This document shows, in pieces, positions 41,461 to 50,517 of a stretch of DNA of 64,000 nt. Source of the stretch: an uncultured Roseburia sp. Its GTDB lineage: Bacteria > Bacillota > Clostridia > Lachnospirales > Lachnospiraceae. Below the pieces are notes generated by a model that saw nothing but the letters and a program-made list of their open reading frames with translations, was not told the DNA's origin and did no database searches. Numbering within the stretch: the first letter of the stretch is position 1; every line of letters begins with the position of its first letter. The stretch lies in contig CAJTOI010000005.1 in the NCBI GenBank assembly GCA_910577925.1, positions 1 to 64,000 of the forward strand. The letters run 5' to 3'. The translations under genes and the position numbers were made by a program.

Positions 41461-42612
41461 CTATTTATCCAGCATTTTGATAAGACGAATGACCTGTTCG
41501 ACAGTGGCTGCCATATTCCTCATGGCACCGGAAGGTTCCAGAACTTCCGAAAGAGCGGCAACACTGCGGAGAATCGGAAAAAATGCGTCAATGCCATGTT
41601 CATTGCAGATTCCGGCATCCTCTGTCACACAGCCGGAAAACGCCAGAACCGGCTTTCCGTACTTTTTGGCAAGCGCCGCCACTCCGGCCGGTGCTTTTCC
41701 CATAGCGGTCTGGGCATCCAGACGTCCTTCGCCGGTAATCACATAATCGGCAGCTTTTATCTTCTCCTCCAAACGGGTCTCCTCCAGCACAATCCGAATG
41801 CCTGACTGCAGAACGGCATTGGTAAAGGCTCGGAAAGCAAAACCCAAACCTCCGGCCGCACCGGCACCCGGGAACAAAACATCCGCTTTTCCCGCCGGAA
41901 CGTATTCCGCAGTCACCGCTGCATAATGTGCCAGCCATGCGTCCATCTGCCGGATTGTCTCCGCATCCGCTCCTTTCTGCGGCCCGTAGACGGCACTGCA
42001 GCCCATAGGCCCGCAGAAAGGATTCGTCACGTCACAGGCAATCCGAAACCGGCAATCCCACAATTCCGAACGCACATGTTCCCTGTCAATTCGGGCCAGG
42101 TCCTTCAGACCCGCGGCCCCCCGCCGAATGGCTTTTCCCTCTCCGTCGAGCAGTTCAAACCCCAATGCCTGCAGCATACCGGCACCGCCGTCATTCGTGG
42201 CGCTTCCGCCGATCCCTACGATAAAGCTGCGGCATCCCTTTTTTATCGCATCCAAAATCATTTCGCCCACCCCGAAAGTCGTGGCGGCAAGCGGATTTAA
42301 TTTCCCCCGCGGTACCAACGTAATACCGGCAGCCTGGGCGATCTCAAGAACCGCGGTGCGTGCCTCTGCATCCACGATTCCGTAAACAGCCTCCACCGGT
42401 TCTCCCAGAGGTCCGGTGACGGTCACACGCTGCAATTCCCCGCCCATTCCAAGCGTCAATGCTTCCACCGTTCCCTCGCCGCCGTCCGCCAGCGGACATA
42501 CGTCCACATCCGCTTCGGGAAACACACGGAGAATCCCTTCTCTTGCAGCCTCTCCGGCCGCGAGCGAACTCATGCTTCCCTTAAAAGAGTCAATTGCGAT
42601 TACAACTTTCAT
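41461..42612 (-). CDS. glxK: Glycerate kinase
   Basis: 383 aa, normal length for the GlxK/GarK (type II) family. Opens MKVVIAIDSFKGSMSSLAAG; further VDVCPLADGGEGTVEALTLG, FIVGIGGSATNDGGAGMLQA, DVTNPFCGPMGCSAVYGPQK and VITGEGRLDAQTAMGKAPAG. Phosphorylates D-glycerate with ATP, feeding glycolysis from serine or glyoxylate routes. No pathway partners are adjacent. GlxK and GarK cannot be separated from sequence by eye. Confidence 0.94.
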   Translation of the reverse strand: MKVVIAIDSFKGSMSSLAAGEAAREGILRVFPEADVDVCPLADGGEGTVEALTLGMGGELQRVTVTGPLGEPVEAVYGIVDAEARTAVLEIAQAAGITLVPRGKLNPLAATTFGVGEMILDAIKKGCRSFIVGIGGSATNDGGAGMLQALGFELLDGEGKAIRRGAAGLKDLARIDREHVRSELWDCRFRIACDVTNPFCGPMGCSAVYGPQKGADAETIRQMDAWLAHYAAVTAEYVPAGKADVLFPGAGAAGGLGFAFRAFTNAVLQSGIRIVLEETRLEEKIKAADYVITGEGRLDAQTAMGKAPAGVAALAKKYGKPVLAFSGCVTEDAGICNEHGIDAFFPILRSVAALSEVLEPSGAMRNMAATVEQVIRLIKMLDK

Positions 42613-42809
42613 AGTACCGGAAACCTCCCTGTCTGTCCTCCATGTCTACGTTTCATCCCTTCCTGTTACATTGCAGCAAAAACAATGACTGACGCAGCTG
42701 TACTGCACAGCCCCTCTGTCTTTATTTATCCAGAAAATTTAAAAACGAAACCGGTATAAGTATCAATAATTATATCAAAAAACCCGTATTGTTAGATCAC
42801 ACCAAAAAG

Positions 42810-42841
42810 AACCATGAAACCTGATTCCAGGTCTCATGGTT
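42810..42841 (-). terminator. Terminator of the ireB-to-lactonase operon
   Basis: 14-bp stem, AACCATGAAACCTG with CAGGTCTCATGGTT (one G-T pair), four-base loop, followed on the minus strand by CTTTTTGG. It lies 46 bp after the lactonase stop. The rest of 42613-42886 shows no gene. Confidence 0.8.
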
Positions 42842-42886
42842 CACGCTTTCTCTCAAAACACCCCGTATTTTCCTTCCGACCGGGCG

Positions 42887-43945
42887 CTATGCGTCCAGCC
42901 GCAGCATATAGATGCAGTTCGGCTTATCGACCTTCACGCATTCGCTCTCCTGCAGCGAATACCCCCTGTCAAAATCAATGCGGTAGGTAAAGATATCGTT
43001 GGAATTATTGTTCAGCGTCAGGTAATGCCGCTCGTCGGGGTAAACCGCAAGCACCTTCGGATAATCGCTGTTGACTCTCGTCGCAAACGCAACCGAAAGC
43101 TTTCCGGTCAGGGAATCAATCTCATAGCAGATGACCGAATTAATGCCCGCATTGCTGACAAACAGATACTGCCCGCTCTTTGAAACCTCCATGCCGGAAG
43201 CCGCGCACAAGTCGTCCTCCCTGCCGTCCACGGTGGAGATACTCTGGATCTTCTCAAAATAGGGCTGATTTTTCTTTACCGAATATTTGTATACCTCCAC
43301 CTCATTCGACAGTTCGTAGAGAATGTAGGCAAACTTTCCGTTCTTCGAAAAGCGGATCATCCGGGGCGCCGACTCGATGGGGCCGCGCAAAATATCAATC
43401 AGCTCGAGCTTTCCTTTCTCATAGTCCACGCGGTATATTTTCACCTGGTCTAAGCCGTTATCCACGGCACAGAGGAATTTCTGATCCGGCGTCAGCTTTA
43501 CACAGTCCACATGCGGAATAAAATTGCGCTGGGCAATGCTTCTCCCCATTCCCTTGTGGAACACGCCGTCCGCGATCTCGCCGATGCTGCCGTCCTCGCA
43601 CAGACGCATCATGCTGACTCTGCCGTCGTGATGGCCGCCCACGAAAAGATAGCGGTTCTTGTCGTCCACTTCCACGTAACAGCCGCGCATGCCGCCGATC
43701 CACTGCTTATTCATCGGGGTAAGATCCCCGTCTTCCTCTATCCGAAACGCTTCCACCCCTTCGTCCGCAATGGAATAGAGAAACCTGTGATTCTTCGACA
43801 CCACAAGATCGGATGGATTGTTAATCGGCACCACCTTGCGCTCCGCAAGCTTCCCCTGCTCCACATCCACATCATAGATATGGATTCCGACACTGTTCTC
43901 ATGGGTGTAAGTGCCCACATATGCAACATACCTTTTCTGTTTCAT
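42887..43945 (-). CDS. pgl: Lactonase-family seven-bladed propeller protein
   Basis: 352 aa starting MKQKRYVAYVGTYTHENSVG, the usual opening of 6-phosphogluconolactonase/YkgB-type lactonases. Repeated blade motifs are SKNHRFLYSIADEGVEAFRI, DKNRYLFVGGHHDGRVSMMR, TPDQKFLCAVDNGLDQVKIY and SKSGQYLFVSNAGINSVICY. Cytoplasmic. May hydrolyse 6-phosphogluconolactone in the pentose phosphate route; related proteins act on other lactones, so the symbol is provisional. It lies 14 bp after trhP at the end of a conserved operon and before a terminator. Confidence 0.82.
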   Translation of the reverse strand: MKQKRYVAYVGTYTHENSVGIHIYDVDVEQGKLAERKVVPINNPSDLVVSKNHRFLYSIADEGVEAFRIEEDGDLTPMNKQWIGGMRGCYVEVDDKNRYLFVGGHHDGRVSMMRLCEDGSIGEIADGVFHKGMGRSIAQRNFIPHVDCVKLTPDQKFLCAVDNGLDQVKIYRVDYEKGKLELIDILRGPIESAPRMIRFSKNGKFAYILYELSNEVEVYKYSVKKNQPYFEKIQSISTVDGREDDLCAASGMEVSKSGQYLFVSNAGINSVICYEIDSLTGKLSVAFATRVNSDYPKVLAVYPDERHYLTLNNNSNDIFTYRIDFDRGYSLQESECVKVDKPNCIYMLRLDA

Positions 43946-43959
43946 GACTTCCACCATCC

Positions 43960-45186
43960 TTATTCTTTTCTTCGCAAAATATCATACATGGCAAGGGGAC
44001 ATCCCAGATCGATATACAGCACCTGTTTCGGGTGCGGCGCAGACGTAAGCTCATTTCCCTCCTCGTCCGCAATATGCTTTACGGTCACGGCCAGATTCTC
44101 CCCGTCAGGCTTCATGACCTCAATTTCCTCTCCCACGGAAAACTTATTCCGCTGCTCGATGCGGTACCTTCCCGCCTCGTTTCGCTCTCCCACCGTGCCG
44201 AGATACGTGTACTCTTTCACATAAGTGCTGCTGTCGTATATCTGTGTCTCTTCGGAGGGCTTCCCGAAAAAGAATCCTGTCGTGAACTGCCGGTATGTGC
44301 AGTTGCTGATCTGATCGAGATACCAGGGCAGGTGCTCTTTGTAGAGTTCGAGCGACTTTGCGTAGTCGTCAATGGCCTTCCGATAGGTACGCGCCACGGT
44401 TGCCACATATAGTGCTGTTTTCATTCTACCCTCTATTTTGAAACTGTCAATACCTGACTCGACCAATTCTGGAATATGTTCGATCATACACAGGTCCTTG
44501 GAGTTAAAAATATAGGTTCCGCGGTCGTTTTCGTAAACCGGAAAATACTCGCCCGGACGCGTTTCCTCCACGACCGCATATTTCCAGCGGCAGGGATGCG
44601 TGCACGCTCCCCGGTTCGCGTCCCTGCCCGTAAAATAATTCGACAGCAGGCATCTCCCCGAATAGGAAATACACATCGCCCCGTGGATAAACGTCTCTAT
44701 CTCGAGTTCGTCCGGGATATGTGCGCGGATCTCACGGATTTCCGCAAGCGAAAGCTCCCTGGCCGAAACGACGCGGCTCGCTCCGAGCGAATGCCAGAAG
44801 CGGTATGTCCCGTAATTCGTGTTGTTCGCCTGCGTGCTGATATGGCGGGGAATCTCGGGACACACCTCCTTTGCGAGCATAAACACCGCCGGATCCGCGA
44901 TAATCAGCGCGTCCGGCCCGATGTCACGAAGCTCCTCAAAATAGCGTCTCACTCCCTCTAAATCCTCGTTGTGCGCCAAAATATTCGCTGTCACATACAC
45001 CCTCACGCCTCGCGCATGGGCAAATGCGATCCCCTCCTTCATCTCCTCCAAGGAAAAATTTTTCGCCTTTGCCCGAAGACCGAACGCCTCGCCGCCGATG
45101 TAGACCGCATCCGCTCCGTAGACAACGGCCACCTTTAACACTTCGAGACTGCTCGCCGGTATCAGCAGCTCCGGTTTTTTTGTCAT
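43960..45186 (-). CDS. trhP: U32-family tRNA hydroxylase (TrhP type)
   Basis: 408 aa peptidase U32-family protein. ELLIPASSLEVLKVAVVYGA opening, HISTQANNTNYGTYRFW and an iron-sulfur type cysteine set (MCISYSGRCLLSNYFTGRDA, then CTHPCRW). U32 proteins with this layout hydroxylate U34 of tRNAs using prephenate (TrhP; YrrN/YrrO in Bacillus). It lies 3 bp after a YrrM/TrmR-like methyltransferase, the enzyme that methylates the hydroxyl to 5-methoxyuridine. Only one U32 gene is present here, where Bacillus has two adjacent. Assignment as tRNA-modifying rather than protease rests on that context. Confidence 0.87.
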   Translation of the reverse strand: MTKKPELLIPASSLEVLKVAVVYGADAVYIGGEAFGLRAKAKNFSLEEMKEGIAFAHARGVRVYVTANILAHNEDLEGVRRYFEELRDIGPDALIIADPAVFMLAKEVCPEIPRHISTQANNTNYGTYRFWHSLGASRVVSARELSLAEIREIRAHIPDELEIETFIHGAMCISYSGRCLLSNYFTGRDANRGACTHPCRWKYAVVEETRPGEYFPVYENDRGTYIFNSKDLCMIEHIPELVESGIDSFKIEGRMKTALYVATVARTYRKAIDDYAKSLELYKEHLPWYLDQISNCTYRQFTTGFFFGKPSEETQIYDSSTYVKEYTYLGTVGERNEAGRYRIEQRNKFSVGEEIEVMKPDGENLAVTVKHIADEEGNELTSAPHPKQVLYIDLGCPLAMYDILRRKE

Positions 45187-45189
45187 GTC

Positions 45190-45852
45190 TTATCCCTCGC
45201 TCCCCGTATCGTTCTTTTTCGTGCTCACCGTAATGCCGTCGCCGACAGGCAGCACCGCCGTCACCAGCTCCCCGCTGTGCGTCAGCGCGTACAGATAATC
45301 CCGCATCCGCCTGTGTATCGTGCGGTTCCTGCGGGTTACCGCAAACTTTGACTCTATGATATCCCCGTCCTGCAGCACATTGTCGGAGACAAGCACTCCG
45401 TCCGCCGCAAGCAGCCTTAAAATCTCCGGCAGAAAATGAATATACTGTCCTTTTGCCGCATCCATAAAGATAAAATCATAGGGACCCTGCAGTGTCTTAA
45501 GCACCTCTGCCGCGTCCCCCGAAATCATTGTAATCCGGTCCGATACCCCGGCCCGCCTGAAATTCTCTTCGGCAATCGGAATCCGCTTTTCGTAATTCTC
45601 AATCGTCGTAATCCGCGCGTCCGCCGGACCGTACTCCGCCATCAGAATCGCGGAAAACCCGACCGCAGTCCCTACTTCTAAAATACGTGCCGGTTTTTTC
45701 ATCGCAAGCAGCAGCTTCAAAAAAGTCTGCATTTCCTTGCGGATAATCGGCACGTAGGTCTCTGTCGCTTCTTTTTCAATGCGGTCCAAAATTGCGGTGT
45801 TTCCGGTTTCAAGGGAATTGATATAAGTCACAAGACGCTCGTCGACAATCAT
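45190..45852 (-). CDS. trmR: tRNA 5-hydroxyuridine methyltransferase (YrrM type)
   Basis: 220 aa class I SAM methyltransferase of the O-methyltransferase family 3 type. SAM loop ARILEVGTAVGFSAILMAEY, acidic ITTIENYEKRIPIAEENFRR, FIFMDAAKGQYIHFLPEILR and DGVLVSDNVLQDGDI as the metal-binding region. In Bacillus YrrM (TrmR) methylates ho5U34 to mo5U34 in tRNA. The following U32 gene supports that role over a catechol-type enzyme. Start overlaps the MltG-like gene by ATGA. Confidence 0.87.
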   Translation of the reverse strand: MIVDERLVTYINSLETGNTAILDRIEKEATETYVPIIRKEMQTFLKLLLAMKKPARILEVGTAVGFSAILMAEYGPADARITTIENYEKRIPIAEENFRRAGVSDRITMISGDAAEVLKTLQGPYDFIFMDAAKGQYIHFLPEILRLLAADGVLVSDNVLQDGDIIESKFAVTRRNRTIHRRMRDYLYALTHSGELVTAVLPVGDGITVSTKKNDTGSEG

Positions 45853-46244
45853 TCCCCTTCCTCCGTCTCGGTCTCGGTTTCCGGTTCCGCCGCCAGTTCG
45901 GCCATCATCTCCTTTGACGTCATCGAGGTATTGAGCGTATAGTTCCCCGGCAGAAGCTTGCCGGAATAAGCCGACAGCTTCAGCTGCGCAAAGAACAGCA
46001 CCTTATCCCGGATAAGCCCTTTCTCTTCCAGCATCCCGCCGATGTCCGTCTCCGACATATCCGCCGTAACCTGCACATCCACGTCTCTTCCGGGCGCTGC
46101 CGCCACCGGCTCTTCCGTAAATACGCGGTACCCGAAGTCATAGCAGAACCTGCCCAGCTTCACGAGTCCCAGAACCACCAGCAGAAGCACCAATATGGAA
46201 AAACTGATACTGACAAATTTGTAAATAATTTTGTTTAGCTTCAT
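45849..46244 (-). CDS. Short MltG/YceG-like membrane protein
   Basis: 131 aa with one N-terminal membrane segment (FVSISFSILVLLLVVLGLVK) and a small outside domain: VQVTADMSETDIGGMLEEKG then LIRDKVLFFAQLKLSAYSGK and LLPGNYTLNTSMTSKEMMAE. This matches the LysM-like N-terminal part of MltG (YrrL), but the lytic transglycosylase domain with its catalytic Glu is absent. Short forms occur in other Clostridia at this same locus, so it is probably natural rather than a recent truncation. Acidic Glu/Thr tail. Its ribosome binding site lies in the last codons of the RNase J gene. Confidence 0.8.
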   Translation of the reverse strand: MKLNKIIYKFVSISFSILVLLLVVLGLVKLGRFCYDFGYRVFTEEPVAAAPGRDVDVQVTADMSETDIGGMLEEKGLIRDKVLFFAQLKLSAYSGKLLPGNYTLNTSMTSKEMMAELAAEPETETETEEGE

Positions 46245-46251
46245 GGTATTT

Positions 46252-47916
46252 TTACACTTCCATAATAATCGGCATAATCATCGGACGTCTTTTGGTCTCT
46301 TTCCAGACAAACTCACTCAGAGAATCCTTTATCTCACTCTTAATTTTCCCCCAGTCGGTAATCCCTTTATCCATGCAGTACATCATCCGCCCGTCCAGAA
46401 GGTGTTTTGCCTCCTCCATCAGACTCTCGGAACCTCTGACATAGACAAACCCGCGGGACACGATATCCGGCCCTGCCAGAAGCTGTCCCGAACCGCTCTC
46501 CAGCGTCATCACCACAATGATGATACCGTCCTCGGCCAAATGCTGCCGGTCTCTCAAGACGATATTTCCGACATCGCCGACGCCCAGTCCGTCCACCATA
46601 ATCGCGCCGGTATGCACTCTTCCGCTCACCTTTGCGCTCTCCTCGTCAAGCTCTAAGACATCGCCGGAGGACAGGAGGAAAATATTGTTCTTGTTGATTC
46701 CGAGCTCCTCGGCGATTCTTGCCTGCGCCGTCAGATGACGGTACTCGCCGTGCACCGGAACCGCATACTTCGGACGCACCAAAGAATAGATCAGCTTAAT
46801 CTCCTCCTGACAGGCATGTCCCGACACATGCACATCCTGAAAGATGACATGCGCGCCCTTCATCGACAATTCGTTGATAATCCCGGAAACGGCTTTCTCA
46901 TTTCCCGGAATCGGCTTGGAGCTTAAAACGATCGTATCCGTCGGCTTGATGCTCACCTTCCGGTGCATGCCGTTGGCCATGCGGGACAGCGCAGCCATCG
47001 CCTCCCCCTGGCTTCCGGTCGTGATCAGCACGGTCTGCTCATCCTTATAATTCTTGAGTTCCTCGATATCAATCAGCGTCTTATCCGGGATATTGATATA
47101 GCCGAGCTCCGAGGCGATGCCGATGATGTTGACCATGCTCCTCCCCTCGACCACGACTTTTCTCTTATATTTATATGCCGTGTTGATAATCTGCTGCACA
47201 CGGTCGACATTCGAGGCGAATGTCGCGATGATAATCCGGCGGTTCTTGTGCTCCGCAAAAATTTCGTCAAACGTCTTGCCGACCGTCTTCTCCGACATCG
47301 TAAAGCCGGGCCGCTCCGCGTTGGTGCTGTCGCACATCAGCGCCAGTACTCCCTTCTTTCCGATCTCGCCGAAACGCTGCAGATCAATCGCATCCCCGAA
47401 TACCGGCGTGTAGTCCACCTTAAAGTCTCCGGTGTGCACGACAATACCGGCCGGCGAATAGATCGCGAGCGCCGCCGCGTCCTGGATGCTGTGATTCGTC
47501 TTGATAAACTCTACCCGAAAACACCCCAGATTAATATGCTGTCCGTGCTTTACCACCTTGCGCTTTACCTTGGTGAGCATATTGTGCTCGCGCAGCTTGT
47601 GCTCGATAATCCCGTTTGTCAGTTTGGTGGAATAAATCGGGACATTGATCTCCCGGAGCACATACGGGATCGCTCCGATATGATCCTCGTGTCCGTGGGT
47701 GATAAAAAAGCCTTTTACTTTCTCAATATTGTCTTTCAGGTAGGAGATATCGGGAATCACAAGGTCGATTCCATACATATCATCCTCCGGAAAAGACAGA
47801 CCGCAGTCCACCACAATAATACTGTCTTCGTACTCAAAGGCAGTAATATTCATACCAATCTGCTCTAATCCTCCCAATGGAATGATTTTGAGCTTTGAAG
47901 TTTTTTCTTTTTTCAA
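46252..47916 (-). CDS. rnjA: Ribonuclease J
   Basis: 554 aa from a TTG at 47916, chosen because GGAGGT lies 6 bp upstream; the ATG 11 codons earlier covers that site. Metallo-beta-lactamase/beta-CASP nuclease: LKIIPLGGLEQIGMNITAFE, catalytic FFITHGHEDHIGAIPYVLRE, VHTGDFKVDYTP, beta-CASP TGSQGEAMAALSRMANGMH, and the C-terminal dimer domain. Combined endo- and 5'-exoribonuclease for mRNA turnover and rRNA maturation. Lies between DUF1292 and the MltG-like gene. Whether it is orthologous to Bacillus J1 or J2 is uncertain. Confidence 0.95.
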   Translation of the reverse strand: MKKEKTSKLKIIPLGGLEQIGMNITAFEYEDSIIVVDCGLSFPEDDMYGIDLVIPDISYLKDNIEKVKGFFITHGHEDHIGAIPYVLREINVPIYSTKLTNGIIEHKLREHNMLTKVKRKVVKHGQHINLGCFRVEFIKTNHSIQDAAALAIYSPAGIVVHTGDFKVDYTPVFGDAIDLQRFGEIGKKGVLALMCDSTNAERPGFTMSEKTVGKTFDEIFAEHKNRRIIIATFASNVDRVQQIINTAYKYKRKVVVEGRSMVNIIGIASELGYINIPDKTLIDIEELKNYKDEQTVLITTGSQGEAMAALSRMANGMHRKVSIKPTDTIVLSSKPIPGNEKAVSGIINELSMKGAHVIFQDVHVSGHACQEEIKLIYSLVRPKYAVPVHGEYRHLTAQARIAEELGINKNNIFLLSSGDVLELDEESAKVSGRVHTGAIMVDGLGVGDVGNIVLRDRQHLAEDGIIIVVMTLESGSGQLLAGPDIVSRGFVYVRGSESLMEEAKHLLDGRMMYCMDKGITDWGKIKSEIKDSLSEFVWKETKRRPMIMPIIMEV

Positions 47917-47945
47917 ACTGTTACCTCCGTTATTTCTTTCTCTTA

Positions 47946-48203
47946 TCAATATTCGATATCCGCATCATCGATCAGTTCCGCAAATACTTTGCCGACCGCC
48001 CGAAGCTCTGCATCGTCTTCCACCATCTCGTACACAATGTCTTCTTCGTCGGCCCGCATTTCCTTTAAAATATATGCGTCACAATCTTCGTCTTCCTCTT
48101 CCGTCACAAAAAGGTACTTCGTTCCGTTTATCTGTGTTTCTTCCACCACAAAAAATTCAATCTCCTCTTTTGTTTCGGGATCGATAAAGGTGATCTTTTC
48201 CAT
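47946..48203 (-). CDS. DUF1292 family protein (YrzB-like)
   Basis: 85 aa, very acidic. MEKITFIDPETKEEIEFFVV, a strand-rich KYLFVTEEEDEDCDAYILKE and DEEDIVYEMVEDDAELRAVG. Typical of DUF1292/UPF0473, a small protein of unknown function almost always next to ruvX. It starts 3 bp after ruvX and precedes RNase J, matching the yrrK-yrzB order in Bacillus. Confidence 0.9.
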   Translation of the reverse strand: MEKITFIDPETKEEIEFFVVEETQINGTKYLFVTEEEDEDCDAYILKEMRADEEDIVYEMVEDDAELRAVGKVFAELIDDADIEY

Positions 48204-48206
48204 ATG

Positions 48207-48635
48207 CTATTCCTTTCTTCCAAGGAAATCCAGATAGCCCTGCAAAATAAATACCGCCGCGATTTCATCCACGTATTCTTTCCGGTCTTCTCTTCGGATT
48301 CCGGTCTCCTTCATCAGTCGATCCGCAGCGACGGTTGTAAGCCGCTCATCCCACAAAACAACCGTAAGCCCGGTCCGACGCTCCAGCATTTCCTGAAACT
48401 CTTTCGTCTTCTCGCAACGCTCTCCCTCGGTGTTATTCATATTCTTAGGATACCCCAGCACAACGCGTTCCACTCGGTATTCCGCAATAATCTCCTCAAT
48501 TCTCGCCAACGTCCGGCGCAGTTTATTCGGAGACTGACGTCTGATAATCTCCAGTCCCTGCGCAGTTAATAAGAGCTCATCACTGACTGCCACGCCGACA
48601 GTCTTTGAGCCGAAATCCAATCCCAATATCCGCAT
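48207..48635 (-). CDS. ruvX: Holliday junction resolvase-like RuvX/YqgF
   Basis: 142 aa from the ATG at 48635 (AGAGGT upstream). RNase H-like fold: [20 protein letters not shown] at the start with the first catalytic Asp, [37 protein letters not shown] and [14 protein letters not shown] with a terminal Asp. Implicated in 5' maturation of 16S rRNA precursor. Conserved neighbour of ireB and DUF1292. The frame extends 21 codons further upstream but has no supporting start. Confidence 0.94.
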   Translation of the reverse strand: MRILGLDFGSKTVGVAVSDELLLTAQGLEIIRRQSPNKLRRTLARIEEIIAEYRVERVVLGYPKNMNNTEGERCEKTKEFQEMLERRTGLTVVLWDERLTTVAADRLMKETGIRREDRKEYVDEIAAVFILQGYLDFLGRKE

Positions 48636-48725
48636 CACACAACCTCTGCCTTTCCGCCGCGGCAATCTTCGGGCCGAAACGCACAAAGCTGCACGCAAAA
48701 ATCTCCGGGCCGCAGATCCTTGCGC

Positions 48726-48989
48726 TTACTCCCAGTTACTATTTCTGATATATGCCCTCAAAACCTCTTCCACTAACTCGTCACGCTCTACCTTCATAAT
48801 CAGGCTTCTTGCATTATTATGGCTGGTGATGTACGTCGGATCACCGGACATAATATATCCAACAATCTGATTGACCGGATTATAGCCCTTCTCGCGCAGC
48901 GCCTTGTATACGATCGTAAGTACATCGCTGACTGCAAGCTCCGGCTCCTTCTCCACTCTGAAATATTGTGTGTTATTCATATTCTGCAT
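48726..48989 (-). CDS. ireB: IreB-family regulatory phosphoprotein
   Basis: 87 aa from ATG 48989; a GTG three codons earlier is also possible. Contains VLTIVYKALREKGYNPVNQI, VGYIMSGDPTYITSHNNARS and LVEEVLRAYIRNSNWE, the full conserved core of IreB (DUF965, YrzL). In enterococci IreB is phosphorylated by the Ser/Thr kinase IreK and modulates cephalosporin resistance. First gene of the ireB-ruvX-DUF1292-rnj-mltG-trmR-trhP-lactonase run. Confidence 0.93.
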   Translation of the reverse strand: MQNMNNTQYFRVEKEPELAVSDVLTIVYKALREKGYNPVNQIVGYIMSGDPTYITSHNNARSLIMKVERDELVEEVLRAYIRNSNWE

Positions 48990-49083
48990 ATTTGTCACGC
49001 CCTTATAAACTGCAAGACAACAGGTGCCCGCGGGTCACTCTTATGTCAAAAGCATTGCTATTCTTATTTTAATATAGTTTGTC

Positions 49084-50424
49084 CTAAAATTCAACCAAAA
49101 GATAGATATCCCCGGTCAAACATTTCTCTATGCGGCCTGTCACAAACTCATTGGGTCCCTTTTTCCCCGCTTTTACCGCCACTTTCACATACGTCTCGGT
49201 GTAGCCGGTCATATAGGATTCCCCCGCAAAGTCAAACGGTTCCTCGAGCAGCGCCGTCACCTGCTCTCCGAGATATTCCTCCCGAAATTCCCGCGACATG
49301 CGCTGCGCAAGTGCAAGCAGGCGGCCGCTGCGCGCCTTTTTTACCGGCTCGGGCACCTGGTCACACATCGCCGCGGCCCGCGTTCCCTCGCGCCGCGAGT
49401 ACGGGAAAATATGCATCTCGTAAAAATGGATCCGCGAGAGATACCGCTCCGTCGCCGCAAACTCCTCCTCGGTCTCCCCCGGAAATCCAACGATCACATC
49501 GGTCGTAATCGCTGGATGCCTGTAGCAGCGCCGCAGAAGTCTGCAGCTTTCCTCGTACTCCGCCGTGTCGTAGCGCCGGTTCATCCGGACAAGCACACTG
49601 TCGCAGCCGCTCTGTAAGGACAGATGAAAATGCGCGCAGACCTTCGGGAGCCCGGCGAGCCGCCGCACAAACTCCTCCGTGACAATGCGCGGCTCAAGGC
49701 TTCCGAGCCGGATGCGCGCAATCCCCTCCACCTCATGCACCCGCTCAATCAGATGCAGCAGATCGTCCCCGCAGTCCGCGCCGTAGGAGCTTAAGTGAAT
49801 GCCGGTGAGCACGACCTCCCGGCAGCCGTTCTCGGCAAGCCTTTGTACCTCCGCGATAACCTCCCCCGCCGCGCGGCTTCTGACTCTGCCCCTCGCAAAC
49901 GGGATAATGCAGTAACTGCAGAACTGGTTGCACCCGTCCTGCACCTTGATAAAAGCCCTTGTATGCTCCGCCGTCTTTGACAGCGCAAGCGCCTCATACG
50001 CCTGCGCTCCGCTGTTGATATCGCACACCCTCGCCGGCTTTTGCTCTGCATCGCACTGCTTTTTCTCATATTCCGCGAGCAGCGCGGCAAGCTCATGCTT
50101 GTGGTTGTTCCCTATTACCATATCAATCGCATCGTCGGCAAGGGCCTGTCCTTCCTTCGTCTGCACATAGCAGCCAGCCGCCACGACAACCGCGCCGGGA
50201 TTCTTTTTCTTTGCCCGGTGCAGCATCTGCCGCGATTTGCGGTCTGCAATATTTGTCACGGAACACGTGTTAATCACGTAGACATCCGCATATTCCTCAA
50301 AGGGGACGATCTCATACCCTGCTTCCTCGAGCAGCTGCTGCATTGCCTCCGTCTCATATGCGTTTACTTTACAGCCCAGATTGTGCAGAGCCGCTCTTTT
50401 TCTCACACTCAATTCTTTCTCCAT
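49084..50424 (-). CDS. mtaB: tRNA t6A37 methylthiotransferase
   Basis: 446 aa. UPF0004 domain (HNLGCKVNAYETEAMQQLLE with the first Cys, later TCSVTNIADRKSRQ and AAGCYVQ), radical-SAM cluster GCNQFCSYCIIPFARGRVRS near 163, and a C-terminal TRAM domain. Three Cys in the N-terminal domain plus three in the radical-SAM motif bind two 4Fe-4S clusters. Converts t6A37 to ms2t6A37 in tRNAs reading ANN codons. Distinguished from MiaB and RimO by the opening LGCKVNAYE. Encoded just upstream of ireB. Confidence 0.93.
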   Translation of the reverse strand: MEKELSVRKRAALHNLGCKVNAYETEAMQQLLEEAGYEIVPFEEYADVYVINTCSVTNIADRKSRQMLHRAKKKNPGAVVVAAGCYVQTKEGQALADDAIDMVIGNNHKHELAALLAEYEKKQCDAEQKPARVCDINSGAQAYEALALSKTAEHTRAFIKVQDGCNQFCSYCIIPFARGRVRSRAAGEVIAEVQRLAENGCREVVLTGIHLSSYGADCGDDLLHLIERVHEVEGIARIRLGSLEPRIVTEEFVRRLAGLPKVCAHFHLSLQSGCDSVLVRMNRRYDTAEYEESCRLLRRCYRHPAITTDVIVGFPGETEEEFAATERYLSRIHFYEMHIFPYSRREGTRAAAMCDQVPEPVKKARSGRLLALAQRMSREFREEYLGEQVTALLEEPFDFAGESYMTGYTETYVKVAVKAGKKGPNEFVTGRIEKCLTGDIYLLVEF

Positions 50425-50442
50425 TCCGACATGCTTTTGTTG

Positions 50443-50471
50443 TTGACTTTTCCATTAAAAACCATTACTAT
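50443..50471 (+). promoter_or_regulatory. Predicted promoter of HPr-like gene
   Basis: TTGACT, 17 bp, TACTAT, followed about 40 bp later by AAGGAGG and the ATG. Clear single-gene plus-strand promoter in an otherwise minus-strand region. Confidence 0.65.
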
Positions 50472-50517
50472 AAAGCTGTATAAAACAGTTAGTCTATTTC
50501 AAGGAGGTTTTTTAATC

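Noticed and set aside
46963..47868. 301-codon plus-strand frame antisense to RNase J
   Set aside because: Shadow; RNase J is unambiguous.
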